DNA of 64,000 nucleotides from RBG-16-34-14 sp963798865 (GTDB taxonomy: Bacteria; Bacteroidota; Ignavibacteria; Ignavibacteriales; Ignavibacteriaceae). Positions 1 through 9,523 of the stretch are shown here, in pieces. The stretch is from assembly GCA_963798865.1 (NCBI GenBank), contig CAWCVZ010000022.1, forward strand, positions 124,001 to 188,000, written 5' to 3'. Both the position numbers and the translations under genes were made by a program. The stretch's first letter is position 1. The number at the start of each line of letters is the position of its first letter. The notes beneath the pieces are model-generated. The model worked only from the letters and a program-made list of their open reading frames with translations. It had not been told where the DNA came from and made no database searches.

Positions 1-674
1 TCTAATCCGATACGATTGACTGCCGCGACATAAACTCCATTTGCAATGGCATGACTCCTCTGAATGGTCTGCCACGATTCGAACTGATTTTTTCCATGTT
101 CTTTCTTTTCATTCGGATGCCAGCCGATTGCTGTAGGATAGAAAAGAACAGCAGCACCCTGCAAAGCAGTAAGTCTTGCACCTTCAGGATACCATTGATC
201 CCAGCAAATTAATGTGCCGATATTTCCATATTCAGTTTCAAAAGATTTATAACCTAAATCACCAGGAGTGAAATAAAATTTTTCATAATAAGAGGGATCA
301 TCAGGAATATGCATTTTTCGGTAGATACCGGAAATTTTTCCTTTTGTATTAATAACGGCAAGAGAATTATGATAGATACCTGAAGCCCTTTTTTCAAAAA
401 CAGGAACAATAACTACAACTTTATTTTGCTTTGCAACTTTAGAAATTACTTCTGTTGAGGGACCGGGAATGGTTTCAGCTAATTCAAAGTAATCAATGTT
501 TTCACTCTGGCAGAAATACTGAGAGCGGAAAAGTTCCGGTAGGCAAATTACCTGTGCACCCTTTTTTGAAGCTTTTGAAATCCATTCTACAGCCTTCTCT
601 AAATTTTTATCCGGATTTTTACTTAGAGATATTTGAATCAGACCTATTTTAAATTTATTGTTTTTCTTCTTCAT
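1..674 (-). CDS. aguB: N-carbamoylputrescine amidase, C-terminus beyond window
   Basis: Nitrilase-superfamily carbon-nitrogen hydrolase that converts N-carbamoylputrescine to putrescine in the agmatine route. About 224 codons are visible from ATG 674, and the 3' end runs off the window. The catalytic triad can be placed: Glu in PELFRSQYF, Lys in YRKMHIPDDPSYYEKFYF and Cys in LICWDQWYPEGARL. The stretch around the Lys and Cys matches the AguB subfamily rather than generic amidases. AguB is about 290 residues, so roughly 65-70 are missing. The partner agmatine deiminase, often adjacent, would lie outside the window. Confidence 0.88.
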   Translation of the reverse strand, partial: MKKKNNKFKIGLIQISLSKNPDKNLEKAVEWISKASKKGAQVICLPELFRSQYFCQSENIDYFELAETIPGPSTEVISKVAKQNKVVVIVPVFEKRASGIYHNSLAVINTKGKISGIYRKMHIPDDPSYYEKFYFTPGDLGYKSFETEYGNIGTLICWDQWYPEGARLTALQGAAVLFYPTAIGWHPNEKKEHGKNQFESWQTIQRSHAIANGVYVAAVNRIGL

Positions 675-740
675 CCGGTTTTAAATTGCTATCGTTTTTA
701 GTAATATAAATTAAACAAAATTTTAACTTATCGGGAAAAT

Positions 741-2063
741 TCAATATCCGAATGTTGAAACTAGGTTGCCGGCTAAATCATATTCCTTTGATCTTTTCAT
801 AATACCATTTTCGTAGTATTCTTCCCTGCTAAGCTTTCCGGTTCTGAAGAAAGATTTTATCCAGCCATCAAGTTTACCATTAATATAATATTGTTCTTCT
901 TTAACAACGCTATTCGTATAATATTCTTTTCTTAACCCGTTGAGCTGACCATCTAAATAATTTTCTTCAAACTGTAATAAACCGATATCATAAAAAGATT
1001 TTGCAGGTCCCTTGATAACATCATTTTCATATCTGAATGAAGATTTTACAACGCCATTTTCGTAATAGGAAATTGCCAAACCGTTCCTGATATTATTCTC
1101 ATAATTTATTTCTGATTGAATCATCCCGTTTTCATAATAATTTCTTGTAATTCCCTGCTGAGTTCCATTAAGATAATCAATCGAAGATTTTACAACACCA
1201 TTTTCATAATAAATAAACGATCTTCCCTGCAAAGTATCATTATTATAAAACCATTCTTCTTTAAGGTAACCGCTGGGATAATATATTTTTGTTGAGTTCT
1301 GCCTTTTGCCGTCTTTAATAAAAATTTCTTCATTAAGCGAACCATTATCATAATAAATTTTATCGGTCTTTTCCTCGGATTCAAGCTTACCCATAACATC
1401 ATACCTTACACGGTTTACCATTTCACCATTCACATAATTATCTTTTACCCGAAGGCTTCCACCGGTATCATAAATTTTAACCTCACCCTCAAGTTTATCA
1501 TCAAGATAATAAGCTTCAAGCGCTACTCCGCCAACTTCGTGAAAAACTTTTGTAACTCCCTGCATTTTCCCATTCAGAAATCTTCTTTCAACTTCCACTG
1601 CACCGGATTTATAATATGTTTTTGAAATCCCTTGCAAAACTCCATCCTCAAAATTCCATTCTCCCTGAAGTTCCCCGGACTTATAGTAAGTATATGTTAC
1701 AGCGTTAAGTTTACCGTTATAATAATTTTGCTCAGCCCACAATTCTCCGGTTTCATAATACCATTTGGATACTCCCTCTTTTTCGCCATTATGGTAATTC
1801 CATTCAATACTTTTTATCCCGTCTTCAAAATACCAGGTGGAAATTCCATCTTCCTTTCCCTGGAAAAAATGCCATTCTTTCCACAACCTTCCGTTTGGAT
1901 AATATTCTTTATAAAGCCCATGAAGCTGGCCATTCCAATATTCACCCTCAGTTTTAAGCGCACCATTTGGATAATAAGTTTTTGCAACTTCCACTCCACC
2001 CGATTGAGAAAAGCAAATTACCCCCGATAATATTAGAATAAAAACAATAAGAAATTTTTTCAA
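741..2063 (-). CDS. Secreted MORN-variant (YwqK-like) repeat protein
   Basis: A 440-residue protein with an N-terminal signal peptide (MKKFLIVFILILSGVICFSQ). The rest is about 17 tandem repeats of roughly 23 residues with the core pattern YY.NG.L..E..Y.NG...G. These are the MORN-repeat variant found in proteins annotated as YwqK-family antitoxins. That name comes from one Bacillus family member; a secreted, repeat-only protein here need not be an antitoxin. No toxin gene lies beside it. The likely location is periplasm or cell surface. There is no sorting domain or membrane anchor. Function unknown. Confidence 0.75.
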   Translation of the reverse strand: MKKFLIVFILILSGVICFSQSGGVEVAKTYYPNGALKTEGEYWNGQLHGLYKEYYPNGRLWKEWHFFQGKEDGISTWYFEDGIKSIEWNYHNGEKEGVSKWYYETGELWAEQNYYNGKLNAVTYTYYKSGELQGEWNFEDGVLQGISKTYYKSGAVEVERRFLNGKMQGVTKVFHEVGGVALEAYYLDDKLEGEVKIYDTGGSLRVKDNYVNGEMVNRVRYDVMGKLESEEKTDKIYYDNGSLNEEIFIKDGKRQNSTKIYYPSGYLKEEWFYNNDTLQGRSFIYYENGVVKSSIDYLNGTQQGITRNYYENGMIQSEINYENNIRNGLAISYYENGVVKSSFRYENDVIKGPAKSFYDIGLLQFEENYLDGQLNGLRKEYYTNSVVKEEQYYINGKLDGWIKSFFRTGKLSREEYYENGIMKRSKEYDLAGNLVSTFGY

Positions 2064-2168
2064 TTAAACTTTTGCAATGAATAAAAAATAAATTCTATTA
2101 TAATAAGTTAAAATTTTTTGAAGTTAAGTGAAAAGCAGAAAAGGGTGCATTGGAGCAAGAGCTAAAGC

Positions 2169-2234
2169 AAGTTCAAGTGCAAGTTTAAGTGCAAGTTTAA
2201 GTTCAAGTTTAAGTTCAAGTTTAAGTTCAAGTTT
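2169..2234 (+). repeat. Hexanucleotide tandem repeat AAGTKY, 11 units
   Basis: Eleven consecutive 6-bp units read AAGTTC, AAGTGC or AAGTTT, mostly alternating AAGTTC and AAGTTT. They fill the spacer between the MORN-repeat gene and the 3' end of tyrA. Looser units (AAGAGC, AAAGCA) precede the array. The same hexamer family recurs at 30130-30153 and, on the other strand, at 60975-61004. Confidence 0.85.
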
Positions 2235-2255
2235 AAAACAAGAATAAGTGAAAGT

Positions 2256-3326
2256 TTAGGCAAGACGAAAGCCTGAGCTAACTAAAAGTTTTTTAGCTTT
2301 GGATGCACTATCATTTGTCTCAAAAGAAATCCTGAAAGTACCGCCTGTCCCCTCTCTTATTTTAAGAAGTTCAATATCTTTTATATTAATTGAATTTTTA
2401 AAAAGAACTTCAGTTAATCGGAACAGCGAACCGGGTTTATCTTCAGCAAAAATAAAAACATCAAAAACAGGGTTTAAAAATCCTTTAATGTTTGATGGAA
2501 TATTTTCTCTTTTTTTCTTTGAAGAATTAAATTCTGCCTCTAAAGATTTTATATCATTATTATCAACAAATTTTTTCATCATATCTAATTTTGAAATAAG
2601 ATTTTCAAGCGCGGAATTAATTTCCTTTTTATTGTATTGAAAAACAGGTTCCCATATTTCAAAATTACTCGAAGCAATTCTTGTTAAATCCCTGAATCCA
2701 CCTGCAGCAAAATCCAGGTAATTAATTTTTTTATCATCTTTAAGAGAATTTACCAGGCTTACAGCAAGTAATTGGGGAAGATGACTTACACAAGCTATAA
2801 TTTTATCGTGAAGGTATGGATCAATAAACCTTATTCTAACACCGAGAAGTTTTAATATATCAGTGAAATGATTTATTATAGGAAAGTTTTTAGAATTTTC
2901 AGATAAAAGATAAAGTGAGTTTTCAAAAAGTAAAGGGTCAGAATTTTCTAAACCGCTTTTCTCCTTTCCAGTCATCGGGTGACCGCCGATATAAAAACCA
3001 TGAGTTTTTAATTTTTTCCATTCATTCTCAAAAACTCCCTTGACACCCGAAACATCAGAAATTATTTGGTTCTGTTTAAGCTGTGGAACAAGTGACTTAA
3101 AATATTTAAGGGATAGATTTGTAGGAAGGCAAAGAAAAATTATATCTGAGTTCAGACTTTCAGAAATGGAATTAATTTTTTTATCAATAATTTTTAATTC
3201 CATTGCTTGATCTGTAACAGAATCTTTATCAAAGCCGATTATTTCAATTACCTGATCTGAATTTTTTAATGCTTTTGCTAAAGAGCCACCGATTAAACCA
3301 AGTCCAAGAATGGAAATTGTTTTCAT
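2256..3326 (-). CDS. tyrA: Prephenate dehydrogenase with ACT domain
   Basis: 356 residues. It oxidatively decarboxylates prephenate to 4-hydroxyphenylpyruvate in tyrosine synthesis. The N-terminal Rossmann motif GLGLIGGS (residues 7-14) binds the nicotinamide cofactor. IGGHPMTGKEKSG and the helical region with SHLPQLLA are typical of the TyrA catalytic domain. The last ~75 residues (from VFDVFIFAEDKPGSLFRL) form an ACT domain, implying allosteric control by an aromatic amino acid. The ATG start directly precedes the Rossmann strand. It stands alone here; the DAHP synthase of the same pathway is about 19 kb away. Confidence 0.92.
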   Translation of the reverse strand: MKTISILGLGLIGGSLAKALKNSDQVIEIIGFDKDSVTDQAMELKIIDKKINSISESLNSDIIFLCLPTNLSLKYFKSLVPQLKQNQIISDVSGVKGVFENEWKKLKTHGFYIGGHPMTGKEKSGLENSDPLLFENSLYLLSENSKNFPIINHFTDILKLLGVRIRFIDPYLHDKIIACVSHLPQLLAVSLVNSLKDDKKINYLDFAAGGFRDLTRIASSNFEIWEPVFQYNKKEINSALENLISKLDMMKKFVDNNDIKSLEAEFNSSKKKRENIPSNIKGFLNPVFDVFIFAEDKPGSLFRLTEVLFKNSINIKDIELLKIREGTGGTFRISFETNDSASKAKKLLVSSGFRLA

Positions 3327-3508
3327 AATTTAAAATAAAGAAATCCGGAGAAAGAAGGATTGTTTATTTGGGAAAAACCATTATTTGTTTTTCTAAAAAA
3401 GTCCAGGGATATCCAATTTCTAAGAAAATAATCTTTTAAAAAATCCTCCTCAAAAAAAATATTTGAATTCTATTAGCTTTACTATTGTGGAATTATTAGA
3501 TTCAAAAC

Positions 3509-4621
3509 ATGAAATTCAAAGCTGAATTAAAGAAAAAGACTTCCCGAGTATTAATTATTGCATTTTGCTGGACCTTTTTTTCAGTCTTTTCTTACACCAG
3601 TCAATATTTTTTTGTTCACGACCTTATTACCCTGAAAATTTTATCCGGCAATTATGAATTCTGGTTGGATTTCATCGGTGTATTAATTCTTGGATTATTC
3701 TGGGGGCTTGCCGGCGGATATCTTCTGGTTTTTAAAATGGATACAAGATACAGGAAAAGGTCGTTTGCATTTGGAATAATCAATTCAGGTTTTTTATTTA
3801 TTGTTACTTACCTAGGACTTTCTGTTTTTGGTCTTTTCTTTATGGATCTAATTTATTTCGTTTTTCAAATGGATTTTAATTCTGCATTAATGAAATCAAT
3901 TGATAATGTACTCTTCAATATAAAATCTCCTTCATTTTTTATAACAATGTGTGTGCTGGCTTTCCTGGTTTCAGCAACACAATTTATGCTGCAGGTTAAT
4001 GATAAATTCGGACAGGGAGTTTTATGGAAGTTTATAACGGGAAAGTATTACAATCCAAGAGAAGAAGAAAGAATTTTCATGTTCCTTGATTTGAAATCAT
4101 CAACAACAATTGCAGAAAAGATAACCAGTAAAAAATTTTTTGAGCTGCTGAAAGATATTTACAATGATATAACCGAACCGATAATAAACAGTCAGGGAGA
4201 AATTTATCAATATGTTGGTGACGAAGTTGTTATAACCTGGCCTGTTGAAAAAGGCCTTGCAGAAAATAATTGTTTACTTTGTTTCTTCAGGGTTGAAGAA
4301 GCTCTTGAAAAGAGAAATGAATACTACCAGGAGAAATATGGACTACTTCCATCTTTCAAAGCAGGAATTCACTTAGGTGAAGCAACAGTAGGAGAAATCG
4401 GTGTAATTAAAAAAGACATTGTATTCTCTGGTGATGTACTTAATACAACTTCCAGAATTCAGGGAGAATGCAATAATCATAATGTAAATATTCTTCTTTC
4501 TTCGGATTTGCTTCACAGGGTTAAAATGAACGGAGATTTTCAAAAAATACCTATTGGGGAAATTCAATTAAAAGGAAGAGAAGAAAAAGTTGCGCTCAGC
4601 ACTATTAAACTCCTAAACTAA
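3509..4621 (+). CDS. Membrane-anchored class III adenylate/guanylate cyclase
   Basis: 370 residues. The first ~165 contain about four hydrophobic segments (near residues 13-35, 55-76, 88-118 and 142-162). A class III cyclase catalytic domain follows from ~188. The two metal-binding aspartates are D194 in FLDLKSST and D238 in YQYVGDEVVI. The purine/transition-state region LNTTSRIQGECN is present. It probably makes cAMP or cGMP in response to an envelope signal; substrate choice cannot be read safely. The gene is monocistronic, on the opposite strand to both neighbours, with a ~180-bp upstream spacer. Confidence 0.85.
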   Translation: MKFKAELKKKTSRVLIIAFCWTFFSVFSYTSQYFFVHDLITLKILSGNYEFWLDFIGVLILGLFWGLAGGYLLVFKMDTRYRKRSFAFGIINSGFLFIVTYLGLSVFGLFFMDLIYFVFQMDFNSALMKSIDNVLFNIKSPSFFITMCVLAFLVSATQFMLQVNDKFGQGVLWKFITGKYYNPREEERIFMFLDLKSSTTIAEKITSKKFFELLKDIYNDITEPIINSQGEIYQYVGDEVVITWPVEKGLAENNCLLCFFRVEEALEKRNEYYQEKYGLLPSFKAGIHLGEATVGEIGVIKKDIVFSGDVLNTTSRIQGECNNHNVNILLSSDLLHRVKMNGDFQKIPIGEIQLKGREEKVALSTIKLLN

Positions 4622-4739
4622 TTTTTTTTTGCTTCATAAATAAATATTTTCTTTTGCGAGCTTTATGTTTGCCCGGTTATGTTTATCAATTGTTTTGGTA
4701 TCATTTTTACAGCCGAATGGACAAAGAATGAATAACCCT

Positions 4740-6273
4740 TTAGGAAGTTTTATTTTTTTCTATCGTGGTTAAAGCAATTAAAGAACCAAGCCATGTAAGT
4801 GCTAAAGAGATATAAATAATAAAATCAAATGATTGTATGAATGAAGTTTTAATAATTCTCCTCACTTGTTCAGTTTCTTCTTTTGTGAGATTTTGAGGCG
4901 GCTGAGTCTCTGCTAATTTGCCGGAATCCTTTATCAATTCAGTTTTTTTATTTTCCGGAATTTTAAGATCTCTGACTTTTTCTTCTAAAATCTGATTTAA
5001 AAGAAATAATAATTATTGCACCCATTACAGCAATTGCAAGCAGACCTGCAGTTCTTGCCATCGTATTATTGATCCCCGAAGCAATCCCGGAATTTTGTTC
5101 TGGTACTGAAGCCATTACAGCTGCTGTTAATGGCGCTACAACTATTCCCATTCCTATTCCTATTAAAACAATTCCCGGAAAATATGTTGACCAATAATCC
5201 GATGGTCCGGCAGTTAATTTTGGAAAAGTTAGAAATAATAAGCCAAGCCCGGAAAGTATTGGACCAATTATTAATGGTTTTCTTGCACCAAAATTATCTG
5301 AAAAAATTCCTGACAGACGTGAAAGTCCCGCAAGAATAACAGCAAATGGTAAAAGTGTTAAACCAGCAATCTCTTCCGGATACCCCTGAACCTGAATTAA
5401 ATTGAGCGGCAGAAAAAATAAAGTTGCACTTAAAGCCGCATAAACAAAAAGTGTCATAACATTTACTCCGCTGAATGTTTTTGATTTAAATAAATTCAAC
5501 GGCATCATTGCATGATTACTTTTCTTTTCAAAAAATACAAAAGCTACCAAAGAGAGAAACCCGATAATTAAGGCTAGTTGAATAATGCTGTTTCCAAATC
5601 CTTTTTCTGAAGCTTCCAAAAAGCCATAAGTAATTCCTGATAAGCCCAAAGTTGCCAATACAGCACCTGTTATATCCAGCTTCTTCGCCGACTCATCTCT
5701 ATTCTCAGGTACTTTAATAATTAAAGCACCAATTGTAAAAAGTGCTATTGGAATATTTATAAAAAATATAACTCTCCATAAACCCAAACCTGCAAGCCAT
5801 CCGCCAAGCACAGGACCAATAATAGTTGTAAGCGCACTGAAAGTTGACCATGTTCCAAAAGCTTTGCCTCTTCTTTTTGCAGGAATAATCGCAGAGATAA
5901 TCGCAAGGCTTCCCGGGACCATTAGTGCGCCACCAATTCCCTGGAAAGCCCTTGCCGTAATTAGTAATTCTTTTCCTGGAGAGATACCGCAAAGAAATGA
6001 TGATAAGCTGAAAATTATTATTCCGATTATAAAAATTTTTTTCCTGCCATAAAGATCGCCTAATGAACCGCCGACTAATAATAATGCAGAAAGAAAAAGT
6101 GAATAGGAATTAATTATCCACAATAACGATTTGCCGCTAATATCAAGATCTTTTTGTATAGCCGGAAGGGCAACATTTAAAGCAGTGAAATCAATAAATA
6201 CCATGCTTGATGCAAGAATAGTCGAGATTAATGTCCAACGCTCTACTGAAATATTTCGATCAGCATTATTCAA
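4740..6273 (-). CDS. MFS drug/proton antiporter (DHA2-like), frameshifted near its 3' end
   Basis: A many-helix major facilitator exporter with GSLGDLYGRKKIFI (motif A) and GPVLGGWLAG (motif C), close to DHA2/EmrB-type permeases. The open frame gives 436 residues and stops at 4963. A 1-nt shift in a T/A run near 4996-5003 lets the protein read on through NQILEEKVRDLKIPENKK into a final hydrophobic helix (FDFIIYISLALTWLGSLIALTTI) ending at 4740. The last helix is thus encoded but out of frame. The start is TTG at 6273, overlapping the stop of the upstream reductase remnant (TTGA), which implies translational coupling. The frameshift may be decay or a consensus error. Confidence 0.8.
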
Positions 6274-6689
6274 TATTTCTCTTCCTTGTAATGAAAAGTT
6301 ACAACACCTGATTTAAAAGTTTTTGTTTCCATCAACTTCAGGCTTTGCTGTTCATCAATATTTTCAATTAACGGTCTTCCGTGTCCCAACAAAATCGGCT
6401 GAACCAGGAACCAGGATTCATCAATTAAACCAAGTTTAATAAAAATTGAAGCTATGCTGATCCCTCCTATCGAAATATTATTAACGGACTATTTGTACTT
6501 ATTGGATCTTCAGATGCAGTTGGCAAAAAACTTTCCAAAAGCTGATACGTCTTGCGACAAAACAATATTACATCAATAGTACTCAGCAGCTCTGTATAAA
6601 AATCGTGCAATTCATCATCAGCTTTAACAGCAGTATGATCAGCAAAATCATCAACTGTAACATTAATTAGCCCAAATTAATTTTCTCAA
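6270..6689 (-). pseudogene. RibD_C/DHFR-like reductase remnant
   Basis: Two blocks of a RibD_C-family protein survive. An N-terminal block reads VDDFADHTAVKADDELHDF, then FCRKTYQLLESF. A C-terminal block reads IDESWFLVQPILLGHGRPL, then FKSGVVTFHYKEEKY. They closely parallel the intact paralogue at 7928-8485, but about 50 middle codons are gone, with an in-frame stop at the junction near 6475. The start (TTG at 6689, then RKLIWAN) is also out of frame with the first block. The 3' stop overlaps the MFS start. I read this as a decayed copy from the local paralogue family. Confidence 0.8.
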
Positions 6690-6909
6690 CTTATTTTCCT
6701 CAAAAGATTCTTTCATAAAATTAATTTTTTATCAATCTGAGTATTCGTTTCGGATTCATTTAAGAAATTCCTCAATATGAAATGCTCTGTATTATGGGGG
6801 TATATCCATTCTAAAAATTCTGAGCAAATGAAATCCCCTCTCCTATTGCAAATATTTTAACAATTAAAATAGTGAATAAGATTCCCATAATATCCTCTCA
6901 AATAAAGTA
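6690..6909. other. Spacer with one short open frame
   Basis: 220 bases between two reductase genes. On the minus strand, 6888-6811 could encode 25 residues (MGILFTILIVKIFAIGEGIS...) behind a GAGAGG ribosome site. It is hydrophobic and resembles the first helix of a small membrane protein, so it may be a remnant; there is no further support. I see no convincing terminator or repeat. Confidence 0.35.
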
Positions 6910-7539
6910 TTAATTCTTATTGAGATTTATCACTTTATAATTTACATGAGTAACCGCAGATGACATAAATGTATCTGTAATTTCAATAGAAAATTTTTCC
7001 TTATCAATATTTTTAAACAACCGAACACCTCTTCCAAGAATAATCGGGGCAATATGAAGACTGAACTCGTCTATTAATCCTGCATTAAAATACTGCTGAA
7101 TAACTGAGGCTCCGCCTGATATTCTTACATCTTTTTCACCTGCATCTTTCTTTGCTTTTTTAAGAACTATTTCTATTGATTCTTTTGTAAAATAGAAAGT
7201 TGTTCCACCGGGTCTTTCCCACGGTCCTCTTTTCTGATGAGTTAATACATAAACCGAAGAATGAAACGGAGCCTCCTCGGGCCAGTTCGCTTCTCCTTCA
7301 ACAAACATATTTTTGCCCATAATGTTTGCTCCTATCCTGTTAAAAATCTTCTCAACTATTTCATTATCTTTGTTAATCTCACCACCCTCAAGGCTAAGAT
7401 GTTCTCTAAAACTTTTTAACGGAAACATCCAATGATGAATTTTTATACCTTCATCTCCTAATGGATTATTTGCACCGCCGTTTGGTCCTGCTATGTAACC
7501 ATCTAAAGTTATTCCTGCATCAAAAAAAACTTTGCTCAT
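6910..7539 (-). CDS. Dihydrofolate reductase-like (RibD C-terminal domain) protein
   Basis: 209 residues. It begins with the family signature GITLDGYIAGPNGGANNPLG, has the middle strand NIMGKNMFVEGEANW, and ends with the NADPH-fold motifs DVRISGGASVIQQYF and IDEFSLHIAPIILGRGVRLF. These match RibD_C/DHFR-like reductases that use NADPH on unidentified small substrates. The ATG start is right before the first beta strand. It lies 2 bp downstream of the DUF1801 gene on the same strand, so the two are probably co-transcribed. The physiological substrate is unknown; it is not the housekeeping folate enzyme. Confidence 0.85.
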   Translation of the reverse strand: MSKVFFDAGITLDGYIAGPNGGANNPLGDEGIKIHHWMFPLKSFREHLSLEGGEINKDNEIVEKIFNRIGANIMGKNMFVEGEANWPEEAPFHSSVYVLTHQKRGPWERPGGTTFYFTKESIEIVLKKAKKDAGEKDVRISGGASVIQQYFNAGLIDEFSLHIAPIILGRGVRLFKNIDKEKFSIEITDTFMSSAVTHVNYKVINLNKN

Positions 7540-7541
7540 TT

Positions 7542-7928
7542 TTATTTCTTTTTATTTTTCTTTTTATGTTTTTCTAAAACTTCTTTCAATCTGAACTTTG
7601 TTATTCTTGAAATCAAACCTAAAGGAATTTTTTGATTCAGTGGAAACTGAATTGCACCTTTTGAAGTTTTGTATTTACTTAAATCCTTTTTGAAAATCTC
7701 TATAGGTTTTGAAGTCGGGAAAAAACCGATATGATTTTTGAAAGCAGCAAAATAAACGAGAACTTCATTTTGTCTGAATGTAGGAATATTATAACTAATC
7801 ACTTCTTCGGCTTCAGGTGCAGCATTACTTATTGTTTTGCGGATCTGCTGTAAAATATTCTGAACATCTTCAGGAAAACCAGAGATGTATTCATCAATAT
7901 TATTAAATTTTTTTTTATCTGAATTCAT
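7542..7928 (-). CDS. DUF1801 (YdhG-like) domain protein
   Basis: 128 residues, with the DUF1801 pattern: an N-terminal helix (IDEYISGFPEDVQNILQQIRKTI), then APEAEEVISYNIPTF, the aromatic core VYFAAFKNHIGFFPTS, and a C-terminal KTSKGAIQFPLNQKIP followed by a lysine-rich tail. Some family members are described as iron-chaperone-like; the biochemical role is not established. Its start overlaps the stop of the upstream reductase by one base (TAATG on the coding strand), indicating a coupled operon. A second DUF1801 protein lies at 14167-14592. Confidence 0.82.
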   Translation of the reverse strand: MNSDKKKFNNIDEYISGFPEDVQNILQQIRKTISNAAPEAEEVISYNIPTFRQNEVLVYFAAFKNHIGFFPTSKPIEIFKKDLSKYKTSKGAIQFPLNQKIPLGLISRITKFRLKEVLEKHKKKNKKK

Positions 7929-8485
7929 TAATTGTTTTCTGGATTTTTATAGTGAAGAACTATAACCCCTGACTGAAATTTTTGTGAATCAACGAACTGA
8001 AGATTCCTGATATAATCCATTCCATCAAATAATCGTGGTCCCTTGCCGACAATAATCGGATGAATAACAAACCAGAATTCATCAATCAAATTTAATTTTA
8101 ATATCTGTGCTGCAATGCTGATGCTTCCTGCTAAAATATTTTTACCTTTCTGTTTTTTTAATTCAGAAACTATTCCGGAAATGTCTTTATTTGCTAACTC
8201 TGAATTTTCCCATTTAACCTCAGTAAGAGTTTTTGAGAAAATTATTTTTTTTATAGGATTATATTTATCAGCAAACCGCAGCATACTTTTTGTACTTCGC
8301 GGTTCATCGTATATAACCGGCCAGAAGTTTTCCATAAGCTGGTATGTTTTTCTTCCAATTAATACAACATCAGCATCATTTAATAAATTTGTAAAGAAAT
8401 CGTGCAGTTCATCATCGGCAATTACCGAAGTATGGTCTGCAAAACCATTAATTGTATTGTTGATTCCAAAAATTACTTTTCTCAT
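7928..8485 (-). CDS. Dihydrofolate reductase-like (RibD_C) protein
   Basis: 185 residues. The first strand is MRKVIFGINNTINGFADHT, followed by ADDELHDFF, VVLIGRKTYQLMENFWP, KIIFSKTLTEVKWENSEL, the nucleotide loop KGKNILAGSISIAAQIL, and IDEFWFVIHPIIVGKGPRLF. This is a full-length RibD_C reductase and the closest intact relative of the remnant at 6270-6689. It is the first gene of a tight pair with the DUF1801 gene. Oxidoreductase with unknown substrate. Confidence 0.85.
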   Translation of the reverse strand: MRKVIFGINNTINGFADHTSVIADDELHDFFTNLLNDADVVLIGRKTYQLMENFWPVIYDEPRSTKSMLRFADKYNPIKKIIFSKTLTEVKWENSELANKDISGIVSELKKQKGKNILAGSISIAAQILKLNLIDEFWFVIHPIIVGKGPRLFDGMDYIRNLQFVDSQKFQSGVIVLHYKNPENN

Positions 8486-8540
8486 GGTATTTCATTTTAT
8501 TATAACATTATTTTGATTCTAAATTAATTTTTCCAGGACA

Positions 8541-8986
8541 TTACTTTTCAGAGAGTTCTTTTAATTTTTGTAAAGCTTTTGGCCACATACCTTCAAACAT
8601 TTCTTTGAAATCATCATTAATATCCATATCAACTAATACTTCTGTTGACCCATTCTTTTCCTTGAATGTATAATTTTCAAAAGAACCCGCCCACTGTTTA
8701 ACGGCTTCACTCGTTGTGTCTTCTACACCATCCTGAACAACACCAAGATGTTCAATTGAAATGTAGTCATGCTTTCTGTTTTCCTTTATTCGACTGACCA
8801 TTCCCCCTCACCATTTTCACCGGGACCAATAAAAAGCATTTTACTTCCTTTACTCCAGTCCCCTTTGTAATAAGAGCCGGGCATAAAAGCTTCAGTCCAT
8901 ATCCGGTAGGTTTTGTCATCAAGCATTGTGTGCCATACTTTTTCTTTTGGTGCATTTATATCAATTTTAAAATGAAGTTTTTGCAT
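8541..8986 (-). pseudogene. SRPBCC (AHSA1-like) protein, one frameshift
   Basis: An activator-of-Hsp90-like START/SRPBCC domain of about 148 residues split over two frames. The N-terminal half reads from ATG 8986 (MQKLHFKIDINAPKEKVWHT to GENGEGE). The C-terminal half continues in another frame from VSRIKENRKHDYISIEHLG to QKLKELSEK. One extra G in the five-G run near 8805 would restore GEGGMVSRIKENR, the expected family sequence. The loss is therefore a 1-nt deletion in a homopolymer, either real or a consensus error. If intact it would bind a hydrophobic ligand in a helix-grip fold. An intact paralogue is at 13230-13670. Confidence 0.8.
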
Positions 8987-9037
8987 ATAACTCCTTAATA
9001 TTCTTTATGAATTATTTGAATACAGATTTACGTCAAT

Positions 9038-9460
9038 TTACATTTGTGAAGGTTGAAGCATACTAATGCGATTTCCTTCTGTATCGATAAAAGAACAATA
9101 AAGACCGATACCTGGAATATCACCGGGCTCTCCGGGTTTATTCGGATTGCCGCCTAAAATTTTTCCTCCTGCATTTGTAACTTTTTTCATCGATTCATTT
9201 ATATCGTCCACAGAAATAACAACAGAAGGATGCTGGTTACCCATATCATTTGATTTTTGATAGAAGCCGCCATTTATTGTTCCTCTCTGTTTTGGAAAAT
9301 GATCTTCACCAACTTCGGAAGTAGTTACAACTACATAGTCCCCCATTTCAGGACCGAATTGCTGCATCTGCCAGCCGAATACATTAGTATAGAATTCTTT
9401 CATGCGTTCTTTATTTTCCGCAGGCATTTCAAAGTGTACTACCGGATTCATTTTTGCCAT
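9038..9460 (-). CDS. VOC family protein (glyoxalase/bleomycin-resistance fold)
   Basis: 140 residues. VHFEMPAENKERMKEFYTNVFGWQMQQFG is the first beta-alpha-beta-beta-beta module. The second module contains PSVVISVDDINESMKKV and ends FIDTEGNRISMLQPSQM. Candidate metal ligands are His in VHFEMP, His in QHPSVVI and Glu in DTEGN. VOC proteins include glyoxalases, dioxygenases and resistance proteins; the substrate is not predictable here. A clear ribosome site (AAAGGAG) precedes the ATG. It is one of four VOC genes in the array. Confidence 0.85.
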   Translation of the reverse strand: MAKMNPVVHFEMPAENKERMKEFYTNVFGWQMQQFGPEMGDYVVVTTSEVGEDHFPKQRGTINGGFYQKSNDMGNQHPSVVISVDDINESMKKVTNAGGKILGGNPNKPGEPGDIPGIGLYCSFIDTEGNRISMLQPSQM

Positions 9461-9523
9461 GTTAATCTCCTTTAGATTTTTAAAGATATTTTATTAAATA
9501 TTTTGTTAACAGTCGATCTTTAG

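Noticed and set aside
1632..2030. 132-codon plus-strand frame inside the MORN gene
   Set aside because: Antisense shadow of a repetitive coding region; no ribosome site or family match.
741..2063. CRISPR-like or DNA repeat array
   Set aside because: The periodicity is at protein level (about 23 residues, MORN variant) with variable DNA and no constant spacers.
741..2063. Toxin-antitoxin system based on the YwqK family name
   Set aside because: No toxin-like neighbour; the protein has a signal peptide and only repeats.
8786..8801. Programmed frameshift in the SRPBCC gene
   Set aside because: No slippery heptamer plus downstream structure; a simple homopolymer indel explains it, and many neighbours have the same kind.
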